This document shows positions 9,470 through 18,807 of a stretch of DNA of 64,000 bases, piece after piece (the stretch's first letter is position 1; every line of letters starts with the position of its first letter). The DNA is taken from assembly GCF_000224005.2 (NCBI RefSeq), contig NZ_CP007031.1, forward strand, positions 2,323,001 to 2,387,000, given 5' to 3'. The notes under the pieces are model-generated. The model did not search any database, was not told the DNA's origin, and saw only the letters and a list, made by a program, of their open reading frames with translations. The DNA comes from Marichromatium purpuratum 984. Its GTDB lineage: Bacteria; Pseudomonadota; Gammaproteobacteria; Chromatiales; Chromatiaceae. Position numbers and translations under genes: made by a program.

Positions 9470-10792
9470 TTGCCCGCCTCATCCAACCGCCCACGCGACC
9501 CCTTCGTCGACTGGGTCCGCCAGGTCACCCCCTATATCCACGCCCATCGCGGCAAGACCTTCGTCATCGCCATCGGCGGCGAGGCGCTCACCGACGCCCG
9601 CTTCCCCGACCTGGTACACGACATCGCCATGCTCCACGGGCTCGGCATCCGTCTGGTGCTGGTCCACGGCGCGCGCCCGCAGATCGAGGCGCGGCTGGCC
9701 GAGCGCGGCGCGCGGATGCGCTATGTCAACGCTCTGCGCGTCACCGACGACACCGCGCTGGCCTGCGTCAAGGAGGCCGCCGGGGTGGTGCGGGTGGAGA
9801 TCGAGGCACTGCTCTCGCTGGGGCTGGCCAACTCACCGATGGCCGGGGTGCGCATCCCGGTGGTCTCGGGCAACTTCGTCACCGCGCGACCGTTCGGGGT
9901 GCTCGACGGCGTCGACTACGGCCATACCGGCACCGTACGGCGGGTCGATCGCCACACCCTGCGCGCACTGCTCGACCAAGGCGCGGTGGCGTTGATGCCA
10001 CCGCTCGGCTACTCGCCCACCGGCGAGGTGTTCAACCTCAGCGCCGCCGACGTCGCCCGCAGCACCGCCGAGGCGTTGCAGGCCGACAAGCTGGTGTTCC
10101 TGCTCGAGGACGAGGAGGTGCGTACCGCGGCCCTCCCCCCGACCCTGCTCACCGGCGAGGTCGACGCCCTGCTCGACGCCGCCACGCCGCTACCCGAGGG
10201 GCTGGGCAAGTGTCTGCGCGCCAGCGCCGAGGCCTGCCGCCACGGCATCCCACGCGTCCATCTGGTCGGGCGCAGCGGCGACGGCGCGCTGCTGCGCGAG
10301 CTGTTCACCCGCGACGGCAGCGGCACCCTGGTCTCGGCCGAACCGTTCGAGGAGTTACGCGCGGCGCGCATCGACGACGTCGCCGGCATCCTCGAACTGC
10401 TGCGCCCGCTCGAGGAGCGCGGCATCCTGGTGCGGCGCTCGCGCGAGCGCCTCGAGACCGAGATCGAGCGTTTCGTGGTCGCCGAGCGCGACGGCCTGAT
10501 CACCGCCTGCGCCGCGCTCTACCCCTATGCCGACGAGGCCATGGCCGAACTCGCCTGTGTCGCGGTGCACACCCAGTACCGCGCCGGCGGACGCGGCGAC
10601 CGGCTGCTCGAATACATGGAGCGACTGGCGCACGCGCAGGGGATCACGCGACTGTTCGTGCTCACCACCCAGACCGCGCACTGGTTCCAGGAGCGCGGCT
10701 TCGCCCCGGCCGGGCTGGAGGCGCTTCCCATGGCCCGGCAGGCGCTTTACAATTTTCAACGCAACTCCAAGGTCTTCATCAAGCGACTCTGA
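9470..10792 (+). CDS. argA: Amino-acid N-acetyltransferase (N-acetylglutamate synthase)
   Basis: First step of arginine biosynthesis: acetyl-CoA plus glutamate gives N-acetylglutamate. The 440-residue protein matches the classical ArgA architecture. An N-terminal amino-acid-kinase-like domain (about 10-285, with HRGKTFVIAIGGEAL and VVSGNFVTARPFGV) is followed by a C-terminal GNAT domain (about 290-440, with EILELLRPLEERGILVRRSR-type residues and FVLTTQTAHWFQERGF). The start is TTG at 9470, preceded by a GAGG ribosome-binding site at 9457-9460. This gives the E. coli ArgA length, and the upstream in-frame ATG at 9227 lies inside pilR. Feedback inhibition by arginine through the kinase-like domain is expected from the family. 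Confidence 0.94.
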   Translation: MPASSNRPRDPFVDWVRQVTPYIHAHRGKTFVIAIGGEALTDARFPDLVHDIAMLHGLGIRLVLVHGARPQIEARLAERGARMRYVNALRVTDDTALACVKEAAGVVRVEIEALLSLGLANSPMAGVRIPVVSGNFVTARPFGVLDGVDYGHTGTVRRVDRHTLRALLDQGAVALMPPLGYSPTGEVFNLSAADVARSTAEALQADKLVFLLEDEEVRTAALPPTLLTGEVDALLDAATPLPEGLGKCLRASAEACRHGIPRVHLVGRSGDGALLRELFTRDGSGTLVSAEPFEELRAARIDDVAGILELLRPLEERGILVRRSRERLETEIERFVVAERDGLITACAALYPYADEAMAELACVAVHTQYRAGGRGDRLLEYMERLAHAQGITRLFVLTTQTAHWFQERGFAPAGLEALPMARQALYNFQRNSKVFIKRL

Positions 10793-10917
10793 CCCGCTCC
10801 CTCTCGCAACGAAGTCGAACGGGAGATCCGTCTCCCTTCCCCCGATCGACCACAGAACCGCCGGACACCCCGTTCCACGACGGGAGCCGAACGCCCTTCG
10901 CCCGTAACCCAGACCTG

Positions 10918-13900
10918 GTGCCAGACGTGCTGCCCGACACCTGCTCCCGCCATCCCCGACGTCCCTGGATCAACCTGCTGCCGTGGCTGCTGCTCGCCCT
11001 GCTCGCGATACCGCCGGCAGGGGCCGAGACCACCACCGTCAACCTGCCCACCATGGCCCAGGTCGAGGCCCGCGCCACCGAGGTCGAGAATTCGACCGCG
11101 CTCGACGAGAGCGCCAAGACCACCCTGCTCGAACGCTATCGTCGTGCGCGCGCCAGTCTCGAGGACACGCGCAACTTCGATCTCAAGGCCGAGGAGTTCG
11201 CCCGCTCGCTGAAGACCGCGCCGCGCCAGCGCAAGGCGCAGGAGCGCGAACTCGAGGCCGCCCGCGCCGCCACCACCACGCCCGAGGCGGTGATCCCGGA
11301 CGACCTCACCAGCGAGGCCATCGCCCAGCGACTGAACAAAGCGCTGGCCGATGTCGCCGTCGAGGAGACGCGACTCGGCGAACTCGAGAAACTGATCCAG
11401 ACCACCGAGAACCGCCCGGCGGCGGCACGCGCGCGCATGACCGAGGTCAAGCAAGCGCTCGACCAACTCGGCGACCTCCCCGCCCTCGACACCGCCGAAC
11501 TCAGTGGACAACCGGGCGACCTCGTCCAGGCCCAGCGTTGGGCGCACCAGGCGCGTCGTCAGGCGCTGTGGTCGGAGGCGCAGATGCTCGAGCAGGAACT
11601 GCTCAGCCAACCTGCGCGCATTGCGCTCTATCAGGTCAGGCGCGATCTCGCCGCGCTGCGCCTGCAGCGACTCAAGACCTATCAGCGCGCACTCGAGGAG
11701 CTGCAGAACCAGCGGCGCAACGCCGAGGCCGAGGCCGCCCAGCGCGCCTCCGAGCAGGCCCAGCGCGAGGCCGCCGACAAGCACCCGCTGGTGCGTCGCG
11801 AGACCCAGACCAATGCCGAGATCAGCGCCTCGCTGGCGCGGATCGCCAAGCAACTCGAGACCCTCAACGAGCGCCAGGCGAGGATCGAGAGCGAGCGCAG
11901 GCGCATCGAGGAGGACTTCCGCGGCGCCAAGCAGCGTCTCGAGGCTGCCGGACTGAGCCGCGCGCTCGGCCAGGTGTTGCTCGATCGTCGCACCCAGCTG
12001 CCCGACCTGCGCCAGTACCGCAAGGACATCGCCACGCGTGAGGACGCAATCGCCGAGGCCACGCTGCGCCAGATCCGCTACCGCGAGGAAAAGCGCCGAC
12101 TGCGCGACCGCAACCGCTATCTCGACGAACTCACCCTCGACGTCCCCGAGGACGAGCGCGCGCAGGTACGCGAGCAGCTCGACGAGGTGCTCGAGCAGCG
12201 CCGTCGGCTGATCGCGCAGAGCCTCGACATCGAGGACGACTATGTCCGCCAGCTCTCCGATCTCAACTATGTCACCGACCAGGTGGTGAGCATCGCCGAG
12301 ACCTATGACGACTTCCTCGCCGAACGCCTGCTGTGGGTGCGCAGCGCCCCCCCGATCGGCGTCGAGACGCTCAATTCGCTGCCGGCGGCGACCCTCTGGC
12401 TGCTGTCCTGGCAAGGGGCCTGGGAAGCGATTGCGGCGACCCTGCTCGAGCGGCTGCAACACGCCTGGAGCTTCTGGGCCGGGCTGCTCGTGGTCGTCGC
12501 GCTGCTGTGGCGCCTGACGGCGCTGCGGCGCGCCATCCGCGCCACCGCCGAACCGCTGCGCCGGGTGCGCAGCGACGGCATCCAGCACACCGTCAAGGCG
12601 ATCGCCCTGACCCTGCTGATGGCACTCCCCGTCCCCCTGCTGATGGCCCTGCTCGGCATGCAGCTACAGGCCTCGACCGAGGCCACGCCGTTCACCCGCG
12701 CCTTCGCCAGCGCGCTCACCGAGGTCGCCGGCGGACTCTACTTCCTGCTCGCCTTCCGTGGGCTGTGCATCACCGGCGGCGTGGCCGATCGCCACTTCCG
12801 CTGGAGCACCGCCACCCTGGCGCGCATCCGGCACGCCATCGACTGGTTCTCGGGCTATATCGTGCCGGTCTCACTGGTGGCCGTCGCCGCCTACGAGAAC
12901 AACAACCCGGTCGACACCGGCGAGCTGATGCGGCTCACCCTGGTCGCCTGCATGCTCGGCTTCACCGCCTTCTTCTGGCATCTGCTCAACCCCGCCAAGG
13001 GGCTGTTCAAGGGGATCCTCGCCGAACGCCCCGAGGGTTGGCTCAACCGGCTGCGCCACGTCTGGTTCCCCTTCGTGGTGGGCGCGCCGCTGGCCCTCGC
13101 CGGGCTGGCGCTGGCCGGTTACGTCTATACCGCCGGGATGTTGTTCCGCTCGCTGGTGGGGCAGACCTGGCTGGTGCTCGCCCTGCTGGTGGTCCACCAG
13201 ACCATCGTGCGCTGGCTGATCGTCACCCGCCGCCGCCTGGCGCTACAGGCCGCGCTCGAACGCCAGGCCGCGCGCCGCGCCCAGAACAACGAGCCGAACA
13301 CCCCGAGCGAGGTGCTGGCGATCGAGGAGACCGAACCCGATCTGGCGGCGATGGACGAGCAGACCCGACGCCTGATCAACGCCTCGATCTTCTTCGCCGC
13401 GGTGGTCGGGCTGTGGATCACCTGGTCGGACGTGCTGCCCGCCTTCTCGATGCTCGAACGCTTCGCGCTGTGGCACTACGAGGGCACCATTGAGGGCGTC
13501 ACCCAACTGGTCCCGGTCACTGCTGCCGATGTCGGGCTGGTGTTGGTGATCATCTTCGTCGCCACCGTGGCGGCCAAGAACCTGCCGGCGCTGATCGAGT
13601 TCCTGCTGCTGCAGAGCGAGGCGGTCTCGGCCGGCGGGCGCTACGCGATCAAGACCCTGGCGAGCTACACCATCACCGCCGTGGCCTTCCTCCTCACCTT
13701 CTCCACCCTGGGGCTGAGCTGGTCGCAGGTGCAATGGCTGGTGGCCGCGCTCGGTGTCGGCATCGGCTTCGGTCTGCAGGAGATCGTGGCCAACTTCATC
13801 AGCGGCCTGATCATCCTCTTCGAGCGTCCGGTACGGGTCGGCGACATCGTCACCATCGGCGACACCACCGGGGTGGTCACCAACATCCAGATTCGCGCCA

Positions 13901-14376
13901 CCACCATCCGCAACTGGGACAAGCAGGAGCTGCTGGTGCCGAACAAGGAGTTCATCACCGGACGGCTGCTCAACTGGTCGCTCACCGACCAGCAGAACCG
14001 CGTGACCATCCCGGTCGGCATCGCCTACGGCAGCGACACCCGCCAGGCGCTCGAGATCCTCACCCAGATCGCCGAGCAGCACGAGAAGGTGCTCGACGAC
14101 CCGGCGCCGCTGCTCAGCTTCGAGGGCTTCGGCGACAACGCCCTGACGCTGGTGATGCGCTGCTATCTCGACTCGCTCGACGGGCGCATCGCGATCATCA
14201 CCGAGCTGCACCAGGCGATCTACGACCGCTTCGCCGAGGCCGGGATCGAGATCTCCTTCCCCCAGCGCGACCTGCACCTCTCCGCCGCCACGCCGCTCGA
14301 CGTGCGACTGCACCGCGCCGTGCGGGCGCCACTCGATTCAGAAGAGGAACCGCCGAAGGCGGCGGGGACGGACTGA
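10918..14376 (+). CDS. mscK: MscK/KefA-type mechanosensitive channel
   Basis: Large MscS-family channel of the inner membrane that opens on membrane tension during hypo-osmotic shock. About 1,150 residues: a signal peptide (LLPWLLLALLAIPPAGA), a long periplasmic, coiled-coil-rich region full of Arg/Glu/Ala (about 45-480), a multi-helix membrane part (about 500-860), and the MscS pore and beta domain. The pore/beta signatures are GIGFGLQEIVANFISGLIIL, VRVGDIVTIGDTTGVV and LVPNKEF. The start is uncertain: GTG at 10918 or 10927 fits the signal peptide, but neither has a clear ribosome-binding site. The same frame is open back into argA, where it is not coding. Confidence 0.9.
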   Translation: MPDVLPDTCSRHPRRPWINLLPWLLLALLAIPPAGAETTTVNLPTMAQVEARATEVENSTALDESAKTTLLERYRRARASLEDTRNFDLKAEEFARSLKTAPRQRKAQERELEAARAATTTPEAVIPDDLTSEAIAQRLNKALADVAVEETRLGELEKLIQTTENRPAAARARMTEVKQALDQLGDLPALDTAELSGQPGDLVQAQRWAHQARRQALWSEAQMLEQELLSQPARIALYQVRRDLAALRLQRLKTYQRALEELQNQRRNAEAEAAQRASEQAQREAADKHPLVRRETQTNAEISASLARIAKQLETLNERQARIESERRRIEEDFRGAKQRLEAAGLSRALGQVLLDRRTQLPDLRQYRKDIATREDAIAEATLRQIRYREEKRRLRDRNRYLDELTLDVPEDERAQVREQLDEVLEQRRRLIAQSLDIEDDYVRQLSDLNYVTDQVVSIAETYDDFLAERLLWVRSAPPIGVETLNSLPAATLWLLSWQGAWEAIAATLLERLQHAWSFWAGLLVVVALLWRLTALRRAIRATAEPLRRVRSDGIQHTVKAIALTLLMALPVPLLMALLGMQLQASTEATPFTRAFASALTEVAGGLYFLLAFRGLCITGGVADRHFRWSTATLARIRHAIDWFSGYIVPVSLVAVAAYENNNPVDTGELMRLTLVACMLGFTAFFWHLLNPAKGLFKGILAERPEGWLNRLRHVWFPFVVGAPLALAGLALAGYVYTAGMLFRSLVGQTWLVLALLVVHQTIVRWLIVTRRRLALQAALERQAARRAQNNEPNTPSEVLAIEETEPDLAAMDEQTRRLINASIFFAAVVGLWITWSDVLPAFSMLERFALWHYEGTIEGVTQLVPVTAADVGLVLVIIFVATVAAKNLPALIEFLLLQSEAVSAGGRYAIKTLASYTITAVAFLLTFSTLGLSWSQVQWLVAALGVGIGFGLQEIVANFISGLIILFERPVRVGDIVTIGDTTGVVTNIQIRATTIRNWDKQELLVPNKEFITGRLLNWSLTDQQNRVTIPVGIAYGSDTRQALEILTQIAEQHEKVLDDPAPLLSFEGFGDNALTLVMRCYLDSLDGRIAIITELHQAIYDRFAEAGIEISFPQRDLHLSAATPLDVRLHRAVRAPLDSEEEPPKAAGTD

Positions 14377-14460
14377 GGGGATTGGGAAAGACGTGCGGCG
14401 GCGGCGCGCCCGCCGCCCGAGCGGACGGAACCCGGGCGCACGCGGCCCGGGACGAGGGCG

Positions 14461-14643
14461 TCAGATCTGCTCGTCGAAGTCCGGATCCTCCAGCAGGTCG
14501 CGCAGCCGCTTGAGTTCGCGCATCTGCTCGATGCGCCGGCGCGCCGCCAGGACGTCGCCACCATCGGCGTCTTCGTTCTGGTTCATCAGATGAGGGGCGC
14601 GCTCGAGCACCTCGTCGCCATAACCGCCGTCGGTCTCCAACAT
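14461..14643 (-). CDS. Small acidic protein, resembles the PA3496 family
   Basis: A 60-residue protein rich in Asp, Glu and Arg, with no signal peptide or membrane segment. Its C-terminal half, ARRRIEQMRELKRLRDLLED then DFD, resembles the small PA3496-type family (putative envelope integrity proteins) known from pseudomonads, which also pairs an ARRRIE helix with a terminal D-rich FD tail. A GGAGAGATG-like ribosome-binding site stands just before the start. It lies between mscK (convergent) and alr on the same strand. The family match is from memory of the motif, so function is open. Confidence 0.55.
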   Translation of the reverse strand: MLETDGGYGDEVLERAPHLMNQNEDADGGDVLAARRRIEQMRELKRLRDLLEDPDFDEQI

Positions 14644-14769
14644 CTCTCCGTTACCTCTGGATTACAGTGCAAACCACAGGCGGCTATCTACTCCAAAGTC
14701 TCGCGCTCAGAAAGAGAATTTTTTTGATCGTCAGGATCAACGTTGGCGATCGACGGCCGCAACGGCGCA

Positions 14770-15843
14770 TCACTGCTGATGTTCGACCCGCACCCGCTTG
14801 AGATTGGTGAACAGCTGATAGGCGATGGTGTCGCTCGCGCGGGCCAGCGCACCGGCGTCGATCCGCGCCCCCCACAGCTCGACGCGGTCGCCGACGACGG
14901 CCTCGGGGAGGTCGGTGAGATCGACCGTGATCATGTCCATCGACACCCGTCCGGCGAGCGGCGCACACTGCCCGCGCACCATCACCGCCACCCCGTCCGG
15001 GGCATGGCGCGGATAGCCGTCGGCATACCCGATCGCCACCACCCCGATGCGGCTCGGACGACGGCAGACGAAGCGCCCGCCGTAGCCGACCGGCTCCCCG
15101 GCGGGCAGCGTGCGGATGGCGATCAGCGCCGACTCCAGGGTCATCGCCGGGCGCAGCGCGGCGGCATTGGGATGGGCCGCCTCGAAGGGTGAGACGCCAT
15201 AGAGCATGATCCCCGGGCGCACCCAGTCGCGATGCGCCGCCGGTAGATCGAGCACCGCCGCCGAGTTGGCCAGGCTGGCCGGCACGATCCCGGCGACCGC
15301 GTCGTCGAAGGCGGCGAGCTGACGCGCGCTGTAGGGCTCGCCCGGCTCGTCGGCACGCGCCAGATGGCTGATCGCGCGCAGCCGCCCGACCTGGGGGCAG
15401 TCACGCAACCGCGCCAGCGCCGCAGCGACATCCGGCGGCGCGAACCCCACCCGGTGCATCCCCGAGTCGACCTTGAGCCAGCAGCCGAAGGGGCGCTCGG
15501 GACGGGCTGCCGCGATCCACTCGAGCTGGTGCTCGGCGTGCACCACCATATCCAGCCCGGCGCGATCGACCGCCGCCAGCTCGTCGGGCGCGAACACCCC
15601 CTCGAGCAGCAGGATCGGCCCCTCGACGCCCGACTCGCGCAGCTCCAGCGCCTCCTCCAGGAAGGCCACCGCAAAGCCGTCGGCCACCGGCGCCAGCGCC
15701 CGCGCCACCGCCACCGCGCCGTGCCCGTAGGCATCGGCCTTGACCACCGCCCACGCCCGCGCCGAGGGCGCGCAGGACTTGGCGTGCAGATAGTTGTGGC
15801 GTATCGCCGCGAGATCGATACGGGCGCGAGCCGGACGTGACAT
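14770..15843 (-). CDS. alr: Alanine racemase
   Basis: PLP enzyme that interconverts L- and D-alanine for peptidoglycan. The 357 residues begin with SRPARARIDLAAIRHNY and the PLP-lysine motif VVKADAYGHG (about residues 32-41). They carry the second-subunit catalytic tyrosine region IGYADGYPRHAPDG, and further on VSMDMITVDLTDLP. The ATG at 15843 is preferred over upstream in-frame codons because AGGAG stands ten bases before it. Its upstream gap is filled with repeats. Downstream on the same strand is the small acidic gene. Confidence 0.95.
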   Translation of the reverse strand: MSRPARARIDLAAIRHNYLHAKSCAPSARAWAVVKADAYGHGAVAVARALAPVADGFAVAFLEEALELRESGVEGPILLLEGVFAPDELAAVDRAGLDMVVHAEHQLEWIAAARPERPFGCWLKVDSGMHRVGFAPPDVAAALARLRDCPQVGRLRAISHLARADEPGEPYSARQLAAFDDAVAGIVPASLANSAAVLDLPAAHRDWVRPGIMLYGVSPFEAAHPNAAALRPAMTLESALIAIRTLPAGEPVGYGGRFVCRRPSRIGVVAIGYADGYPRHAPDGVAVMVRGQCAPLAGRVSMDMITVDLTDLPEAVVGDRVELWGARIDAGALARASDTIAYQLFTNLKRVRVEHQQ

Positions 15844-16371
15844 CTGGGAACATCTCCTGGGTTGCAAGACGATCCAAGATACAACGAGCCGTCAGCGACC
15901 AGCTACCAGCTATCAGCGATCAGCCTCCAGCCTCCAGCCTCCAGTGGGGGAGACGGGCGTGCATGGTCGGCGGTTGACGGGAAGGACGGTCTCTTTGCGG
16001 TTCAACGCGCCCGAACCTTCAACGCCGCCGGGCACGCTGCGCCTTGCCCGGCCCACGGGGCTTCTGCGCGCATGATGCCGCTCTGCTTCGAATCCCCCCC
16101 TGCCCCCCCTTTCGCCAAAGGGGGGGAGACGGCTGGCGGCCAGCCGATACGCCTCTTGCTTTGCGTCCTTGGCGTCTTTGCGGTTCAACTCTCCCAGACC
16201 GTCAACGCCGGACGCCCTGCCCGGCCCACGGAGCTTCTGCGCGCATGATGCCGCTCTGCTTCGAATCCCCCCTGCCCCCCTTTCTCCAAAGGAGGGAGAC
16301 GGCTGGCGGCCAGCCGATACGTCTCTTGCTTCGCGTCCTTGGCGTCTTTGCGGTTCAAGTCCCCCAGACCG
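15844..16371. repeat. Mosaic repeat region between alr and hypF, with about 2.3 copies of a 170-bp tandem repeat
   Basis: No gene is seen in these 528 bases. Eight degenerate CAGCNNN heptamers run from 15893 to 15948 and end in CAGTGGG. From about 15993 a longer unit repeats in tandem: each copy holds TCTTTGCGGTTCAA, GTCAACGCCGGACG-like sequence, CTTCTGCGCGCATGATGCCG and a C-tract/G-tract stretch with GAGACGGCTGGCGG. Equivalent points in the second and third copies are 170 bases apart (16198 and 16368), and the first copy is slightly longer. The last copy is cut by the hypF stop. Confidence 0.85.
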
Positions 16372-18792
16372 TCAACGCCGGACGCCCTGTCCGGCCCACG
16401 GGGCGGATTGTTCTCGCGCCCGCGCCACGCACAGTTGCCCCAGCGCCAGTCCGCCGTCGTTGGCGGGGACGCGGCGGTGGAGGAGGACCTGGAGGCCCTG
16501 GGCCTCCAGGGCGGTGGCGAGGGGTTCGACGAGGCGGCGGTTCTGCATGACGCCGCCGCTGAGGGCGACGGTGTCGAGCCGGTGGCTGGCGCAGAGCCGG
16601 GTGGCGCACGCGACCAGGGCGTGGATCAGACCGTCGTGGAAGCGCGCGGCGGCGCGCGCCGGGGTGGTCCCGGCGGCGAGATCGTCGAACAGCGCGGGCC
16701 ACAGCGGCGCGGAGTCGATCATCAGCCGACCATCGGCGGCGATGTCGAGGGCGAAGGGGTAGCCCTCGGGCGCGGGGGGCACGGTGGCGGCCAGGGTCTC
16801 GACGGCGATCGCGGCCTCGCCCTCGTAGCCGAGCCGGGCCGGGGCGAGGCCGAGCGCGGCGGCGACGGCGTCGAACAGCCGCCCCGCAGAGCTGGACGGC
16901 GGGGCGTTGAGCCCGCGCGCGATCAGGGTGCGTAGTGCATCGAGCGGTTGTGCGGCGAGCGCGCGCACCGCCTCGAGCGCGGCCCAGCGGCGCAGCGCGG
17001 CATCGAGCAGCCCGGCGCGCTCGAGCTGGGCGAGCAGATTGCGCCAGGGTTCGACCATCGCCCGCGCCCCGCCCGGCAGCGCCGCCGGGCACAGCCCGCC
17101 GAGCCGTCGCGACCCGCGATAGTCGACCTGCAGCAGCTCGCCGCCCCAGAGGGTGCCGTCCTCCCCCCAGCCGAGCCCATCGAGGGCGATGCCGAGCACC
17201 GGCCCGGCCTCGGGCGGGCGACCGTGCTCGGCGAGCAGCGCGGCGATATGGGCGTGGTGGTGTTGCACCTCGACCAGCGCCAGCCCGGCGCGCGCGGCCC
17301 AGTCGCGACCGTACTGGCTGGCGCGGTAGTCGGGGTGGGCGTCGATCGCGATGCGCGTGGGCCGGTGCTCGAACAGCGTCAGATAGCGCGCCAGGGTGGC
17401 CACCCAGGCGCGCGCGCTGCCCGCCTCTTCGAGATCGCCGAGGTGCTGGCTGAGGATCGCCCGCTCGCCATCACCGAGACACAAGGTGTTCTTCAGCTCG
17501 CCGCCGAGCGCGACCGTCGCCGCGCCTCGCGCCAGCCCCGGCGGCAGGACGAGCACGCCGGGGGCGTGGCCACGGGCGCGGCGCAGCAGCCGGGGGCGCG
17601 CGGCGATGGTGCGCACCACCGAGTCGTCGACGCGGTTGCGGATGTCGCGGTCGTGCAGCAGCCAGGCGTCGGCGATCCCGGCGAGCGCCTGCAACGCCTC
17701 GTCGTTGTCGATGCACTGCGGCGCGCCGGCGCGGTTGCCGCTGGTCATCACCAGCGGGCGCGTCCACTCGGCGAGCAGCAGCAGGTGCAGCGGGCTGTAG
17801 GGCAGCAGCATCCCCAGGGTCGACTGGCCGGGCGCGACCGCCTCGGCGAGCGGTGCGCCGTCGGCGCGACGCGCCAGCAGCACGATGGGCGCGGCGGGGC
17901 TGGCGAGGGTCTCGGCCTCGCCGGGGGCGAGCAGGCAATGGCGGCGCACCACCGCGAGATCGCGCGCCATCAGCGCGAAGGGCTTGCCCGAGCGCCGCTT
18001 GCGCCGACGCAGCTCGGCCACCGCCCGGTCGTTGCCGGCGTCGCAGGCGAGATGGAAGCCGCCGATGCCCTTGATGGCGAGGATCTCGCCCGCGGCGAGC
18101 CGGGCGCTGGCGGCGGCGATGGGGTCGGCCTCCGCCTCCTCCAGCGCCCGCCCGTCGGCCCCGGCGAGCCAGACCCGCGGGCCGCACACCGGGCAAGCGT
18201 TGGGCTGGGCGTGGAAGCGCCGGTCGGCGGGGTCGGCGTACTCGCGCGCGCACGCCGGGCACAGCGGGAAGCGCGCCATGCTGGTGTTGGCCCGATCGTA
18301 GGGGACGGACTCGACGATCGACAGCCGTGGCCCGCAGTGGGTGCAGTTGGTGAAGGGGTAGCGATGACGGCGGTTCGCCGGGTCCCGCACCTCGGCGGCG
18401 CAGGCGCTGCAGGTGGCGGCATCGGGGACGATGGCGGTGTGCACCGGGGTGTCGGCGCTGGCGACGATGACGAAATCGCCGACCCCGGCGAGCGCGGCGG
18501 GGTCGGCGAGCGGCGCGCGCTCGATGCGCTCGATCCGCGCCAGCGGCGGGCACTCGGCGCGCAGCCGGGCGCAGAAGCGCGCGATCGCCTCGGGCGGCGC
18601 ACCGGCGCCGGGACGGACGCGGATCAGCACGCCCTCGCCGTCATTGCGGACATCGCCGACCAGGGCGCAGTCGCGCGCCAGCCGCCACACCGTCGGGCGG
18701 AAGCCGACGCCCTGCACCTGACCGCGCACCCGGATCGACTCGGCCGGTGCGCCGCTCCCGTCCGCCCCCGACACCCTAGCCGCGCCGCGCAC
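16372..18792 (-). CDS. hypF: HypF, carbamoyltransferase for [NiFe]-hydrogenase maturation
   Basis: Makes the thiocarbamoyl group from carbamoyl phosphate that HypE turns into the CN ligands of [NiFe]-hydrogenase. About 806 residues: acylphosphatase domain (VRGQVQGVGFRPTVWRLA), two Cys4 zinc fingers (CSACAAEV to FTNCTHCGPR, and CPACAREY to CPVCGPRV), a YrdC/Sua5 domain (LAIKGIGGFHLACDA), and a Kae1-like carbamoyltransferase domain with VQHHHAHIAALLAEHG. The GTG start at 18792 is 15 bases after ppdK. No other hyp or hydrogenase structural genes are in the window, so HypF is encoded apart from its partners here. Confidence 0.94.
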   Translation of the reverse strand: MRGAARVSGADGSGAPAESIRVRGQVQGVGFRPTVWRLARDCALVGDVRNDGEGVLIRVRPGAGAPPEAIARFCARLRAECPPLARIERIERAPLADPAALAGVGDFVIVASADTPVHTAIVPDAATCSACAAEVRDPANRRHRYPFTNCTHCGPRLSIVESVPYDRANTSMARFPLCPACAREYADPADRRFHAQPNACPVCGPRVWLAGADGRALEEAEADPIAAASARLAAGEILAIKGIGGFHLACDAGNDRAVAELRRRKRRSGKPFALMARDLAVVRRHCLLAPGEAETLASPAAPIVLLARRADGAPLAEAVAPGQSTLGMLLPYSPLHLLLLAEWTRPLVMTSGNRAGAPQCIDNDEALQALAGIADAWLLHDRDIRNRVDDSVVRTIAARPRLLRRARGHAPGVLVLPPGLARGAATVALGGELKNTLCLGDGERAILSQHLGDLEEAGSARAWVATLARYLTLFEHRPTRIAIDAHPDYRASQYGRDWAARAGLALVEVQHHHAHIAALLAEHGRPPEAGPVLGIALDGLGWGEDGTLWGGELLQVDYRGSRRLGGLCPAALPGGARAMVEPWRNLLAQLERAGLLDAALRRWAALEAVRALAAQPLDALRTLIARGLNAPPSSSAGRLFDAVAAALGLAPARLGYEGEAAIAVETLAATVPPAPEGYPFALDIAADGRLMIDSAPLWPALFDDLAAGTTPARAAARFHDGLIHALVACATRLCASHRLDTVALSGGVMQNRRLVEPLATALEAQGLQVLLHRRVPANDGGLALGQLCVARAREQSAPWAGQGVRR

Positions 18793-18807
18793 GCCGAGCC
18801 ATGCCCC

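Noticed and set aside
9352-10917. Extension of the mscK reading frame back through argA, or an argA-mscK fusion
   Set aside because: The upstream part is out of frame with argA, Arg-rich and without homology. A signal peptide begins near 10918, so mscK starts there.
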